Source: Williamsia sp.
Lineage (GTDB): Bacteria; Actinomycetota; Actinomycetes; Mycobacteriales; Mycobacteriaceae
Direction: 5' to 3'
NCBI RefSeq assembly: GCF_016462415.1
Contig: NZ_JAEMTF010000011.1
Coordinates: 16,993-64,617, forward strand
DNA: 47,625 nucleotides
The notes beneath the pieces were generated by a model. That model searched no databases, was not told where the DNA came from, and saw only the letters and a program-made list of their open reading frames with translations. The translations under genes and the position numbers were made by a program. Positions 34,926-42,624 of this stretch are shown one piece after another (the stretch's first letter is position 1; every line of letters begins with the position of its first letter).

Positions 34926-36299
34926 TCACCACTCCCGTGGCGTCAGGGACCAGCGGGCCAGTTCGGCGTGCAGGATCGACGACAACGACGTGCGGCCCAG
35001 GGCGTCGGGGTCGAGGCCGATCACCGACACGGTCGTCATCTGACCGGTGTCGTTGACCCACGCGGCGAGTCCGCCACGCAGTTCGCGCAGGCGGGCGGTG
35101 CTGATCGCCTGAGTCGTCGACCGCGTGACGATCCCGCCGACCCGGGTGGGGTCTCCGAGCCCGGCCAGGTGGTCGTCGAGGGTGCCGAGGTTCGAGGCCA
35201 GTGCCAGCGGGGTGGTGGCCCCCTTGCTCAGTGCGGCCACGGCGCGGTCCCCGAGCGCCTGCATCATCGGCTGGAGCCGCACGAACGTGCCCGGCCGGGC
35301 GGTACGCTGGGCGTACACGTCCTTCGACAGCGCCCGGATGGTCGCCAGGTCCTGCTCACGGGCGGCCGATGCGGGTACGTCGAGCGAGAGCCCCAACGTG
35401 GCGTTCGCCCGGTCGTCGGGGACGCCACCGCGCAACGACATCGGGATCGAGATCCGCACGATGTCGTCGTCGCCGGCGCGGCCGCCCGCGACGAGCATGC
35501 CGACCACGACGGCGATGAAGAGGGTGTTCGACGAGCCGCCCGCGGCGGCGGCAGCGGCCGCCCATTGTTCGGTCGGGATGCTCACGATGGCGACCGGGGC
35601 CAACCCGAGGTCGTCGTCGGGTGCGGCTTCGGGATCCCGGGGGACGACCCGGCTGCTCCGTGCCGACAGGGGGGCCTTCTCGTCGCCGTCGCCGTCGGTC
35701 GATGTCCTGGCGCGCGCGGAGATCGCCCCACGGGCCAGGGCGACGAGGTTGCGGGTGATGGCGCCGGCCTGTGTCGCGGCGTCGGCGGCCTGGTCGATCA
35801 GCCCCGGCGACCGCGCCGCGAACGTCGAGGAGGTCGTGGTGTCGAGGGCGGCCCGGACGGCGTCGAGTACCGCCGAGCCGTCGCCGGCCGCGTGGGCGAC
35901 GCACAGCGAGACGACCGCGCCTCCGGAGACCAGCGGCGCCGAGCGCAGTTCCCACACCGGGCCCTCGGTCAGATCGAGTGGACGGGACGCGGCCGCGTCG
36001 ATCCACGCGACGATCGCATCATCGGCCACGGCCTCGGGGTCGGCGACCAGTCGGCCCGACGCGGGGCCGGCACCGACCCAGTGATCTCGCACCAGGGGCA
36101 GGCCGGTCCGGCGCAGCAGCCGCCCGAGACGCCCTGCCGCCAGCCGACCGAAGAGCGCTTCGAGCTCGCGTTCACCCGGTGCCGACGTCAGCCGCCAGAC
36201 CATCTGGTTGACGACGGGCACACCCAGGGCGCGGTCCATCCTGATGAAAAGGTCGTCGTCGGCGGTGGTGCGCAGCACGGGTGGTGTGCGGTCGGGCAC
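34926..36299 (-). CDS. Condensation/WS-DGAT-like acyltransferase (module 2)
   Basis: A 457-residue relative of the tandem genes at 25252 and 26621. Motifs: CVAHAAGDGSAV (HxxxDG), ISIPMSLRGGVPDDRANATLGLSL and LASNLGTLDD (SNLG). The GTG start at 36299 follows a perfect AGGAGG. It lies between the permease gene (39 bp upstream) and GT1' (4 bp downstream), all on the minus strand, so it belongs to one long operon. Pairing of this family with a GT1 gene in both modules argues for a shared step. Acyl transfer is inferred from the fold motifs only. Confidence 0.65.
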   Translation of the reverse strand: MPDRTPPVLRTTADDDLFIRMDRALGVPVVNQMVWRLTSAPGERELEALFGRLAAGRLGRLLRRTGLPLVRDHWVGAGPASGRLVADPEAVADDAIVAWIDAAASRPLDLTEGPVWELRSAPLVSGGAVVSLCVAHAAGDGSAVLDAVRAALDTTTSSTFAARSPGLIDQAADAATQAGAITRNLVALARGAISARARTSTDGDGDEKAPLSARSSRVVPRDPEAAPDDDLGLAPVAIVSIPTEQWAAAAAAAGGSSNTLFIAVVVGMLVAGGRAGDDDIVRISIPMSLRGGVPDDRANATLGLSLDVPASAAREQDLATIRALSKDVYAQRTARPGTFVRLQPMMQALGDRAVAALSKGATTPLALASNLGTLDDHLAGLGDPTRVGGIVTRSTTQAISTARLRELRGGLAAWVNDTGQMTTVSVIGLDPDALGRTSLSSILHAELARWSLTPREW

Positions 36300-36338
36300 G
36301 TCGTTCCTCCTGCGTCGAGCCGTGGGTGAGCGCGCTCG

Positions 36339-37157
36339 TCAGAGCTTGCGCAGATAGATGCGCACGGTGAGCGGCGTCGCGATCGCCATGATCAGCAACG
36401 AACCGACCACCGAGTAGACGAGATGGTGGTCGACCTGTCCCTCGTTGGAGAGCAGGCGTACCGCGGAGATCAGCTGGGACAGCGGATTGACCTCGGCGAT
36501 GGGCCGCAACCACCCCGGTAACGTGCTGGTGGGCACGAACGCATTCGAGGTGAAACCCAGGATGGTCAGCAGCAGTGCCGAGAACCCCTGCACGGCCGAA
36601 GCTTTCGTCAGGACGACTCCCATGAGCGCGAACACCCAACTCAACGCGAACGCGGAGAACACGACGAGGGCCGCCGACGCGAGCACGCCGAGCGGGCTCG
36701 CCGGGCGGTATCCCATCGCCACGCCGGCGGCGACGGTGATGACGACCGCGATCAGGTACCGCAGGTTCGCGGCGACGAGTCCGCCCGCCAACGGTGCGAT
36801 ACGTGAGATCGGCATCGACACGAAGCGGTCGAGCATGCCCTTGTCGATGTCCTCCCGCAGTTGGATGCCGACGACGACGGTCGAGGTTATCGCCACGTTG
36901 ACCAGCACGCCGGGGATCAGGGTGGGCAGGTACGTCGTCACGTCCCCGGCGATGACACCGCCGAAGATGCTGCCGAACAACACGGTGTAGATGATCGGCA
37001 CGATGATGACGTCGACCAGCAGCTGCGGGGAGTGCTTGAACTTGAGCAATCCCCGTCGCGCCAACGTGGCGGTGTCGCGGATCGCCTTGCCCGCACTGAT
37101 GTTCTCGGTGACCGTCGCCGTGGGGATCGCCGCGAAGACGTTCTCGGTCGAGGTCAT
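36339..37157 (-). CDS. ABC-2 type transporter permease (DrrB type), module 2
   Basis: A 272-residue membrane protein with about six helices, paralogous to the permease at 22102. The ATG at 37157 overlaps the ATPase stop by four bases (ATGA), and gives MTSTENVFAAIPT; the open frame continues upstream in the ATPase gene without homology. Shared blocks include LLKFKHSPQLLVDVIIVPII, REDIDKGMLDRFVSMPISRI and GFTSNAFVPTSTLPGW. It probably flips or exports the acylated product. Confidence 0.9.
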   Translation of the reverse strand: MTSTENVFAAIPTATVTENISAGKAIRDTATLARRGLLKFKHSPQLLVDVIIVPIIYTVLFGSIFGGVIAGDVTTYLPTLIPGVLVNVAITSTVVVGIQLREDIDKGMLDRFVSMPISRIAPLAGGLVAANLRYLIAVVITVAAGVAMGYRPASPLGVLASAALVVFSAFALSWVFALMGVVLTKASAVQGFSALLLTILGFTSNAFVPTSTLPGWLRPIAEVNPLSQLISAVRLLSNEGQVDHHLVYSVVGSLLIMAIATPLTVRIYLRKL

Positions 37158-38302
37158 TTCTTGCTCCGGTCTTCGGTGAGGGCGAGGAAGACCTCGTCGA
37201 GCGAGGGCGAGTGGACGCCGAACTCTCCCACGGTGATCCGTCGGGAGGACAGGGCCGCGATGACCTGTGCCGCACGGGCGGAGTCGGGGACCGGCGCGGT
37301 CAGCTCGCCGGTACGGCGGTCGATGTCCACCGAGTGGCCGAGGAGCTCCTCGATCGTCGCGGCCGCGGCCTGGGTGCTGCCGGGATCGGCAAGACGGATG
37401 GACAGGGAGAAGCTGCCGACGGACCTCTTGAGAGTCTCGGGGGTACCGCGACCGACCACGCGCCCGTGGTCGATGACGACGAGGTGGTCGGCGAGGGCGT
37501 CTGCCTCGTCGAGGTACTGGGTGGTCAGGACGACGGTGGTCCCGGCCGCGACGACATCGCGCACGATCTCCCACAGCTGCGTACGCGTGCGGGGATCGAG
37601 TCCGGTCGTCGGTTCGTCGAGGAACAACAGGGCCGGACGATGGATCATGCTCGCCGCGAGATCGAGGCGTCGGCGCATGCCGCCGGAGAAACCCTGGACC
37701 GGACGGTTCGCCGCGTCGGCCAGTCCGAACTGGTCGACCAGTTCTCGGGCCCGTCGGCGCGCCTGCGACCCCTTGAGACCGAGCAGTCGGCCGTAGATGT
37801 CGAGGTTCTCCAGAGCCGTCAGGTCGTTGTCCACCGACGCATACTGTCCGGTGAGCGAGATCAGGGAGCGGACCGCGGTGGAATCCTTGGCCACGTCGCG
37901 ACCCAGGATCCGCACCGATCCGGCGTCGGGTCGAAGCAGGGTCGCGAGCATCCGCACGATCGTCGTCTTGCCGGCGCCGTTGGGACCCAGCAGGCCCAGA
38001 ACCGTGCCCTCGGGGACGACGAATTCGACGTCGTCGACCACCTTCTGGTCGCCGTAGGTCTTGCTCAGGCCCGACACCTCGACGGCCAGAGGGCCGACAG
38101 GTCGGGGCCGGTTCGGCGGTGGCTGCCGCGGTGGTGCCTGCCGTGGCGGCGGTGGTGGCTGTCGCCGTGGTGGCGGTGGTGCCTGCCGCGGAGGCGCAAC
38201 CGAGCGCGCGGACGTCTCCTGACCGGCGAACACGAAACCGTCCGGGTCGCCCGCCGTGTCGTCGTCGCGCCGTGAATGTCGTCCGAGACGCTCTTCGGTC
38301 AT
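37154..38302 (-). CDS. ABC transporter ATP-binding protein (DrrA type) with proline-rich N-terminal extension, module 2
   Basis: A 382-residue ATPase. The ATG at 38302 follows GGGGGAAAG, a good ribosome binding site. Residues 1-35 are hydrophilic, and residues 36-71 are a Pro/Arg/Gln-rich low-complexity segment (APPRQAPPPPRRQPPPPP and similar). The ABC domain starts near residue 72 with VSGLSKTYGDQKVVDDVEF. Walker A GPNGAGKTT, signature GFSGGMRRRLD and Walker B LLFLDEPTTGLDPR are intact. The extension is absent from the module 1 ATPase and could be a protein-interaction tether. It is 123 bp downstream of maf on the same strand. Confidence 0.9.
   Translation of the reverse strand: MTEERLGRHSRRDDDTAGDPDGFVFAGQETSARSVAPPRQAPPPPRRQPPPPPRQAPPRQPPPNRPRPVGPLAVEVSGLSKTYGDQKVVDDVEFVVPEGTVLGLLGPNGAGKTTIVRMLATLLRPDAGSVRILGRDVAKDSTAVRSLISLTGQYASVDNDLTALENLDIYGRLLGLKGSQARRRARELVDQFGLADAANRPVQGFSGGMRRRLDLAASMIHRPALLFLDEPTTGLDPRTRTQLWEIVRDVVAAGTTVVLTTQYLDEADALADHLVVIDHGRVVGRGTPETLKRSVGSFSLSIRLADPGSTQAAAATIEELLGHSVDIDRRTGELTAPVPDSARAAQVIAALSSRRITVGEFGVHSPSLDEVFLALTEDRSKK
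38090..38197 (-). repeat. Low-complexity DNA encoding the proline-rich linker of the module 2 ATPase
   Basis: Imperfect tandem copies of short units built on GGTGGxxGxCG encode repeated PPRQ/PPPP blocks. The repetition could expand or contract by slippage, so length may vary among strains. Confidence 0.6.
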
Positions 38303-38425
38303 GATCCGCTTTCCCCCGCGATGGTCGGCATCGGGCCGAAGTGTGCGCTCGCCGCTGATCTCACCGACACAGGCTAGCGGCCCACGCCCGGGCGCACCGT
38401 GCGCCACATCACCGACGAGGTCGGG

Positions 38426-39064
38426 TCACACTCGATGGACCCAGAGCTCGGACAGATGTACGCCGAGTTCGGCGAGCAACCGCCGAACAAGCGGGAGCCC
38501 GATACCGATGACGGCCGAGGGGTCGCCGTCGATGCCCTCGATCAGCCACCCGCCGAGGCCGTCGAGGGTGAATGCTCCTGCGACCTCGAGCGGTTCACCC
38601 GAGCTGATGTAGGCGTCGATCGTGGCCTCGTCGACGTCGGCGAACCGCACCACCGTCGATGACACCGCGTGCGCCGCCACATCGGGTGATCCCGGGGTGA
38701 CCCTGATGACGCAGTGTCCGGTGAGCAGGTGCGCCGTTCGCCCGCGTACCGACATCCAGTGCGCGCGGGCCACGTCGGCGGTGTGCGGCTTGCCGGTCAG
38801 GCGACCGTCCACGAGAAGCATCGAATCGCACCCGATGACGACGACATCATCGGTGATCTCCGCGTCGTCTGGGAACGTCTCGCGGACCGCCCGCGCCTTG
38901 GCCGAGGCCAGGGCGGAGACGACCTCGTCGGGTCGCGCATCGACATGCAGCGCTGCGGCGACTGCGTCCTCGTCGACGTCGGACACCCGCACGAGAGGTG
39001 CGATCCCGGCCGCCCGCAACACCTTCAGTCGGGCCGGCGACGCCGATCCGAGAACGACCTGGAT
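38426..39064 (-). CDS. maf: Maf-like nucleotide pyrophosphatase, start codon unclear
   Basis: Maf proteins hydrolyse non-canonical nucleoside triphosphates (dTTP/UTP/m7GTP types). The frame contains VVLGSASPARLKVLRAAG (the substrate-binding motif), VVIGCDSMLLVDGRLTGKP with the catalytic Asp, and FTLDGLGGWLIEGIDGDPSAVIGI. The first standard start, GTG at 39022, would delete the essential GSASPAR motif. The frame is open upstream to a TGA at 39094-39092 and holds no ATG, GTG or TTG before 39022. ATC at 39064 (M-QVVLGSASP) would give the usual N-terminus; translation may instead begin at GTT (39085), next to the accE5 stop. The gene is downstream of accE5 on the same strand. Confidence 0.8.
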   Translation of the reverse strand: MQVVLGSASPARLKVLRAAGIAPLVRVSDVDEDAVAAALHVDARPDEVVSALASAKARAVRETFPDDAEITDDVVVIGCDSMLLVDGRLTGKPHTADVARAHWMSVRGRTAHLLTGHCVIRVTPGSPDVAAHAVSSTVVRFADVDEATIDAYISSGEPLEVAGAFTLDGLGGWLIEGIDGDPSAVIGIGLPLVRRLLAELGVHLSELWVHRV

Positions 39065-39077
39065 CGGCGTCGACGAC

Positions 39078-39335
39078 TCAGTAACCGAACCTCAGGTTGA
39101 CGAAGTTCAGGGGTGCGAGCGGCTCCGCGGGACGGAGTCGGTCGGTAGGGGTGCCCCACAGGTCGCGGGGGCCGGACGGGGCCGCCTCGCCCGAGCCGGT
39201 CGCGGCGGCCAACACGGCCACGATGCTCGCGACGTCCTCGTCGGAGGGATTGCCCTTCACGATCCGGAACACCGGCGCGGCCTGCGCCGTCGCGTCAGCG
39301 TCATGCGGGGTGCTCTGGTCGTCCGCGGCGCTCAC
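39078..39335 (-). CDS. accE5: Acyl-CoA carboxylase epsilon subunit
   Basis: A small 85-residue protein that stabilises or activates the AccA3-AccD5 complex in mycolata. GTG 39335 overlaps the accD5 stop as GTGA, giving [12 protein letters not shown]. The diagnostic segment is [20 protein letters not shown], found in epsilon subunits, and the tail [16 protein letters not shown] is the usual ending (W-x(4)-R). Coupling to accD5 supports the assignment. Confidence 0.9.
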   Translation of the reverse strand: MSAADDQSTPHDADATAQAAPVFRIVKGNPSDEDVASIVAVLAAATGSGEAAPSGPRDLWGTPTDRLRPAEPLAPLNFVNLRFGY

Positions 39336-40960
39336 AGCGGGATGTTCCCGTGCTTCTTGGGCGGGACGGTGACCATCTTGCGCTCGAGCAGCTTGAGCGC
39401 GGTCGCGATCTGTCCGCGGGTGTGTGAGGGCGGGATGACCGCGTCGACGTAGCCGCGCTCGGCGGCGACGTACGGGTTGACCAACGTGTCCTCGTACTCC
39501 TGCTGCAGCTCGAGGCGCAGGGCGTCGACGTCCTCGCCGTTGGCGGCGGCTTCCTTGAGCTTGCCGCGATAGACGAAGCCGACGGCACCGGATGCGCCCA
39601 TCACGGCGATCTGGGCGGTGGGCCACGCCAGGTTGACGTCGGCGCCCATGTGCTTGGACCCCATGACGTCGTACGCGCCGCCGTACGCCTTACGGGTGAT
39701 GACGGTGATCTTGCCGACGGTGGCCTCGCCGTAGGCGTACAGGAGCTTGGCGCCGCGTCGGATGATGCCGTTGTATTCCTGCTCGGTGCCGGGCAGGAAG
39801 CCGGGTACGTCGACCAGGGTGATGATCGGGATGTTGAAGCAGTCGCAGGTGCGGACGAACCGAGCGGCCTTCTCCGAGGCGTTGATGTCCAGACATCCGG
39901 CGAACTGCGTGGGCTGGTTGGCCACGATGCCGACGCTGCGACCGTCGACGCGACCGAATCCGACGATGACGTTGCCGGCGTAGCCGGACTGCACCTCGAG
40001 GAACTCGTCGTCGTCGAGGATCCGCGCGATGACCTCGTGCATGTCGTAGGGCTGGTTCGGCGAATCCGGGATGAGGGTGTCGAGCTCGAGGTCCTCGTCG
40101 GTCAGGGTGTCCTCGATCGAGCCGGCGGCGGGAACGGCGACCGGGAGTCGGGGTGCCTCGGCGCGGTTGTTGCTGGGCAGGTATCCGAGGAGGTCCTTGA
40201 CGTAGTCGAGGGCGTCCTCCTCGTCGGTGGCGACGTAGTGCGCGGTGCCGGACTTCGACATGTGCGTCTGTGCGCCGCCGAGATCCTCCATCGTGACGTC
40301 CTCGCCGGTGACCGTCTTGATCACGTCGGGACCGGTGATGAACATCTGACTGGTCTTGTCGACCATCACGACGAAGTCGGTGAGGGCGGGGGAGTAGACG
40401 TGTCCACCGGCCGCGGCACCGAGGATGAGCGAGATCTGCGGGATGACGCCCGAGGCGCGGACGTTGCGGTGGAAGATCTCGCCGTACAGCCCGAGCGAGA
40501 CGACGCCCTCCTGGATGCGGGCGCCCGCGCCGTCGTTGATGCCGATCAGCGGGCGACCGGTCTTGATCGCCAGATCCATCACCTTGACGATCTTCTCGCC
40601 GTAGACCTCGCCGAGGCTGCCGCCGAAGACCGTGGAGTCCTGGCTGAAGACGCAGACCTCCCGGCCGTCGACGGTGCCGTATCCGGTGACCACACCGTCA
40701 CCGACCGGTCGGCGCTCGGCCAACCCGAAGTTGGTGCTGCGGTGGCGGGCGAGTGCGTCGAGTTCGACGAACGATCCCTCGTCGAGCAGGTGCGTGATCC
40801 GCTCGCGCGCGGTCAGCTTGCCCTTCGCGTGGGTCTTCTCGACGGCGCCCTCGCCGACGGGGTGCTCTGCCTCGGCCAGGCGACCACGCAGGTCAGCGAG
40901 CTTTCCGGCGGTGGTGTGGATGTCGGGCGCGCTGTCTGCGTCGCGCGAGGCTGTTGTCAT
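39332..40960 (-). CDS. accD5: Propionyl/acyl-CoA carboxylase beta subunit (carboxyltransferase)
   Basis: Transfers CO2 from biotin on AccA3 to propionyl-CoA or acetyl-CoA. The 542-residue chain carries the crotonase-like double domain. [20 protein letters not shown] and [21 protein letters not shown] form the N-half oxyanion region. [33 protein letters not shown] and [14 protein letters not shown] form the C-half. It ends KKHGNIPL, typical for AccD5. ATG 40960 ([10 protein letters not shown]) is preferred; a GTG at 40993 is possible. The partner accA3 lies over 26 kb away, beyond the inserted cluster. Confidence 0.93.
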   Translation of the reverse strand: MTTASRDADSAPDIHTTAGKLADLRGRLAEAEHPVGEGAVEKTHAKGKLTARERITHLLDEGSFVELDALARHRSTNFGLAERRPVGDGVVTGYGTVDGREVCVFSQDSTVFGGSLGEVYGEKIVKVMDLAIKTGRPLIGINDGAGARIQEGVVSLGLYGEIFHRNVRASGVIPQISLILGAAAGGHVYSPALTDFVVMVDKTSQMFITGPDVIKTVTGEDVTMEDLGGAQTHMSKSGTAHYVATDEEDALDYVKDLLGYLPSNNRAEAPRLPVAVPAAGSIEDTLTDEDLELDTLIPDSPNQPYDMHEVIARILDDDEFLEVQSGYAGNVIVGFGRVDGRSVGIVANQPTQFAGCLDINASEKAARFVRTCDCFNIPIITLVDVPGFLPGTEQEYNGIIRRGAKLLYAYGEATVGKITVITRKAYGGAYDVMGSKHMGADVNLAWPTAQIAVMGASGAVGFVYRGKLKEAAANGEDVDALRLELQQEYEDTLVNPYVAAERGYVDAVIPPSHTRGQIATALKLLERKMVTVPPKKHGNIPL

Positions 40961-41077
40961 GGCATCGATGCTAACGAGCGTGCGCTCGGTCACGTGTACC
41001 GGCCCAACCTGAGTGTTGTCTCATGTTTGCCGATCCGGGGCCGAGGGGGCCGTCGCGGACGGCCCTACGCTGACCGC

Positions 41078-41890
41078 ATGACGTCGCATCCCGACCCCCG
41101 CGCCCTCGACCCGCAACTGATCGGCCAGGCCGCGGGCCCGTTCTGGCGCTCGGTCGAGGTGGTGGCGCAGACGGGGTCCACCAATGCCGATCTGGTGGCT
41201 CGATGTGCGGATCGCGACGCGGTGGGGCACGTGTTGATCGCCGATCACCAGGTGGCGGGGAGGGGACGTCATGGACGCGTCTGGTCGTCCCCGCCGGGAG
41301 CGCAGCTGGCGATGTCGGCGGCGGTGGGTTCCGGCGGCGTGGCGGCGGCCGGAGTCCTCGGATGGCTCCCGCTGCTGACCGGTGTGGCCGCGGTGCGTGC
41401 GATCCGCACGGTCACCGGGGTGGACGCGGTGCTGAAGTGGCCGAACGACGTCCTCGTCGACGGGGCGAAGGTGGCGGGCATCCTCGCCGAACTGGCCCAC
41501 GGCACACATCCGGCGGTGGTCATCGGGCTCGGCATCAACACCGGCCTGCAGGTGGCCGAGCTGCCGGTACCCACGGCCACGTCGCTGAACCTGCACACCG
41601 ACCGCCCGGTGGACCGATCCGCGCTCGCCGGTGCGGTCCTCGCCGAACTCGCCGAGGGTGTGCGGTCGTGGCCGCAGGACATCGACGCCCTGACCGCGTC
41701 CTACCGCGAGGTGTGCTCCACCATCGGTGCCCGCGTCCGGATGGAGCTACCGGGGGATCGGTCGATCGTCGGGACCGCGCGCGACGTCGACGAATTCGGT
41801 CGAATCGTCGTGCTGGCCGACGGGGCGGATTCCCCCACGGCGCTCGCCGCCGGTGACGTCACGCATCTGCGCGCGATTCCGGCCGGCTGA
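41078..41890 (+). CDS. birA: Biotin--[acetyl-CoA-carboxylase] ligase
   Basis: A 270-residue class I (non-DNA-binding) biotin protein ligase. It attaches biotin to the AccA3 biotinyl lysine. TGSTNADLVARC, the GRGRHGRVWSSPPGAQL motif (biotinyl-AMP binding), LKWPNDVLVDGAKVAGIL and GLGINTGL are all intact, followed by a C-terminal SH3-like domain. There is no N-terminal helix-turn-helix. ATG 41078 gives MTSHPDPRALDPQ; the frame upstream is antisense to accD5. It is divergent from accD5, the usual arrangement in mycobacteria. Confidence 0.93.
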   Translation: MTSHPDPRALDPQLIGQAAGPFWRSVEVVAQTGSTNADLVARCADRDAVGHVLIADHQVAGRGRHGRVWSSPPGAQLAMSAAVGSGGVAAAGVLGWLPLLTGVAAVRAIRTVTGVDAVLKWPNDVLVDGAKVAGILAELAHGTHPAVVIGLGINTGLQVAELPVPTATSLNLHTDRPVDRSALAGAVLAELAEGVRSWPQDIDALTASYREVCSTIGARVRMELPGDRSIVGTARDVDEFGRIVVLADGADSPTALAAGDVTHLRAIPAG

Positions 41891-41901
41891 CACCCGCGCG
41901 C

Positions 41902-42552
41902 CTAGAACTCCAGGCTCTTCGCGCCCATGGCCCGGATGAGGAAGAAGATCGGTAGCCCGATGACCAGGTGCATCACGGCCGTCCCGATGGCCGAGGTCCA
42001 CTCCTGGGACAACAGCAACGGCAACAGCACGGCGGCGGCGATCAACAACCCCACGATCCCGGCGAAGAAGCTGTCCGGCGACGGTGTCGTCATGTGCAGG
42101 ACGTACCAGAGGGCACCGGCCAGGATGGCGCACAGGACACCGACGACGGCGAACCAGTACTCGTCCTGGGCGACGGGGTTCCACACCCCGAACTTGCCGG
42201 TCTCGGTGATCCGTTGGCTGATGACCCGGATGATCCAGGCGGCCAGCCAGGCCGCGAGGGCGGTCACGACCGCGGTGGCCAACACACCGCCCGCGAACAG
42301 GCCGGCGTTGACACGGGGCCCGCGACGCGGCGCCTTGGGCGCGCGCGTGCGGGAGCGGTCGGCGGCCGGCGGCTGATAGGGCTCGGCGGTCCGGCGACGG
42401 TCGTCGTAGTAGTTGTCGGCCGCATAGTGGTCGCCGGCGTAGGGGTCTTGGCCGTACTGGTCCTTGCCGTACTGGTCCTGTCCGTACTGGTCTTGGTAGG
42501 GCTGCTGTTCGTACGCTCGTGTGCGCGGGTCTCGAGGATCGTTCGGGTACAT
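41902..42552 (-). CDS. Four-helix membrane protein with Tyr/Gln/Asp-rich N-terminus (DUF6069-like)
   Basis: A 216-residue protein with a disordered N-terminal third (residues 1-85) containing YGQDQYGKDQYGQDPY repeats and an Arg/Pro segment. Four hydrophobic helices follow (LFAGGVLATAVVTALAAWLA, YWFAVVGVLCAILAGALWYV, FAGIVGLLIAAAVLLPLLL, VMHLVIGLPIFFLI), which fit the DUF6069 family. The ATG at 42552 follows GGGAGGTG. Function unknown. It converges on birA and is divergent from the PH-domain gene. Confidence 0.75.
   Translation of the reverse strand: MYPNDPRDPRTRAYEQQPYQDQYGQDQYGKDQYGQDPYAGDHYAADNYYDDRRRTAEPYQPPAADRSRTRAPKAPRRGPRVNAGLFAGGVLATAVVTALAAWLAAWIIRVISQRITETGKFGVWNPVAQDEYWFAVVGVLCAILAGALWYVLHMTTPSPDSFFAGIVGLLIAAAVLLPLLLSQEWTSAIGTAVMHLVIGLPIFFLIRAMGAKSLEF
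42452..42496. repeat. Three tandem 15-bp units in the DUF6069-like gene
   Basis: Units 42452-42466, 42467-42481 and 42482-42496 share CCGTACTGGTC and encode the pentapeptide (Q/K)DQYG on the minus strand. Perfect in-frame units suggest recent slippage and possible length variation. Confidence 0.75.
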
Positions 42553-42624
42553 CGGCACCTCCCTTTGACGCAAAGTGTAGCGAGTCACACCCGGACGTCC
42601 CGACCTCTCGACTAACTTCTACGC

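Larger units (their letters stand above)
16293..38302. other. Putative glycolipid acylation/glycosylation/export gene cluster of two paralogous modules
   Basis: Module 1 (16293-27979) contains acyltransferases C1, C2 and C3, an ABC exporter, GT2, GT1 and two HxxxDG/SNLG acyltransferase-like genes. Module 2 (28009-38302) contains C1', C2' and C3', a mycolyltransferase, GT1', one HxxxDG/SNLG gene and a second ABC exporter. The order C3-C2-C1 and the N-terminal sequences match pairwise between modules. The cluster lies between genes that are adjacent in Mycobacterium (maf and sseA). The function as an acylated cell-surface glycolipid pathway is inferred from families; no product has been shown by the sequence itself. 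Confidence 0.7.

Noticed and set aside
16293-38302. NRPS origin of the condensation domains
   Set aside because: No adenylation, thiolation or thioesterase domains are present; all are stand-alone PapA-like proteins.
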